Source: Sandaracinaceae bacterium (lineage in GTDB: Bacteria > Myxococcota_A > Polyangia > Polyangiales > Houyiibacteriaceae). Taken from it: DNA of 64,000 nucleotides. The number at the start of each line of letters is the position of its first letter. Positions within the stretch are counted from its first letter, which is position 1. Under the pieces are notes generated by a model. The model saw only the letters and a program-made list of their open reading frames with translations. It was not told the DNA's origin and did no database searches. Both the position numbers and the translations under genes were made by a program. This document shows positions 63,721 to 64,000 of the stretch, in pieces. The stretch spans positions 143,101 through 207,100 of the forward strand of contig JADJJE010000016.1 in assembly GCA_016706685.1 (NCBI GenBank), written 5' to 3'.

Positions 63721-64000
63721 CAGGCCCGACGAGCACGCCCTCGCCGACGCTCCGCAAGACGACTTCTCCCAGCTCGACCCCAACGATCCTGGTGACCCCG
63801 GACGAGCGACGGACCTCAGACCGGCAGTGCACCGGTACCGTCGCGCCGGCTCCCCGAGGCGGATTCGCCGATAGCACTGGCGCTCAAAGCGCCGTCGTGC
63901 CACCTGAAGGGGTCGCAGGGGCTTCATGCGCGCTGACCGACAGCGTGTTGCGCAGTTAGGATGTTATGTAAACTTTCCGCACAACAGCCTGAAAGTGTTC
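63721..64000. other. tail of IS remnant and unassigned sequence
   Basis: The forward frame from the transposase fragment stays open to 63959 without recognisable motifs. From 63960 to the edge the DNA turns AT-rich, perhaps the border of the element or the upstream region of the next gene. Nothing else is supported. Confidence 0.3.

Overview
The window is a high-GC (about 70% by eye) chromosomal segment of a Myxococcota bacterium (myxobacterium-like, perhaps Polyangiales; I cannot name a genus). Pointers are a MYXO-CTERM-type C-terminal sorting signal, a DUF4388 protein, many lipoproteins with Asp/Gly/Thr-rich linkers carrying RCC1, FG-GAP, CARDB or PKD-like folds, and a large Ser/Thr kinase fused to an ATPase and a TPR-like region. 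No tRNA, rRNA, CRISPR array or prophage was seen.

Layout. 1-12.5 kb: DUF4388 protein (cut by the window edge), fabD, a membrane pyrophosphatase with an acidic tail, an MBL-fold hydrolase, a MYXO-CTERM protein, two inverted copies of a ~140-bp hairpin repeat around a small lipoprotein gene, a Fur-family regulator, a large membrane protein and secA. 12.5-31.3 kb: mostly envelope and lipoprotein genes (EF-hand membrane protein, RCC1 protein, FG-GAP/CARDB protein, EGF-like Cys-rich protein), plus a HelD-like helicase, a YihY/BrkB membrane protein, an acyltransferase/phosphoesterase pair, and a radical SAM enzyme followed by a dipeptide epimerase. 31.4-39.2 kb: CAP-domain protein, two-gene acyl-CoA carboxylase operon with a palindromic operator, and a coupled pair of M16 peptidases. 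39.2-49.5 kb: FAD-linked oxidase coupled to a PhlG-like hydrolase, PKD-like and other lipoproteins, then a glutathionyl-hydroquinone-reductase/MOSC/RibD-like run facing a pterin dehydratase gene. 50-62.5 kb: lipase plus PaaX-type regulator, pdxJ, the kinase-ATPase-TPR giant and its envelope neighbours, and a DUF35/thiolase-like pair under a KstR-like operator. 62.6 kb to the end: a decayed IS91-type transposase.

Quality caveat. About fifteen one-base frame breaks occur in nine otherwise convincing genes, several in short C/G runs, and two breaks in each of two genes compensate each other. This pattern fits residual sequencing error better than gene decay; the affected genes are annotated as single loci spanning the break.

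The most original signal is the hairpin repeat pair at 5733-5874 and 6847-6986. Its two copies keep an internal stem paired while two base pairs of that stem differ, which is covariation. Also notable are two lipid-type operons whose predicted promoters would give nearly leaderless mRNAs next to or over TetR-type operators, a radical SAM enzyme with an unrecognised C-terminal domain, and a pyrophosphatase with a long acidic tail.
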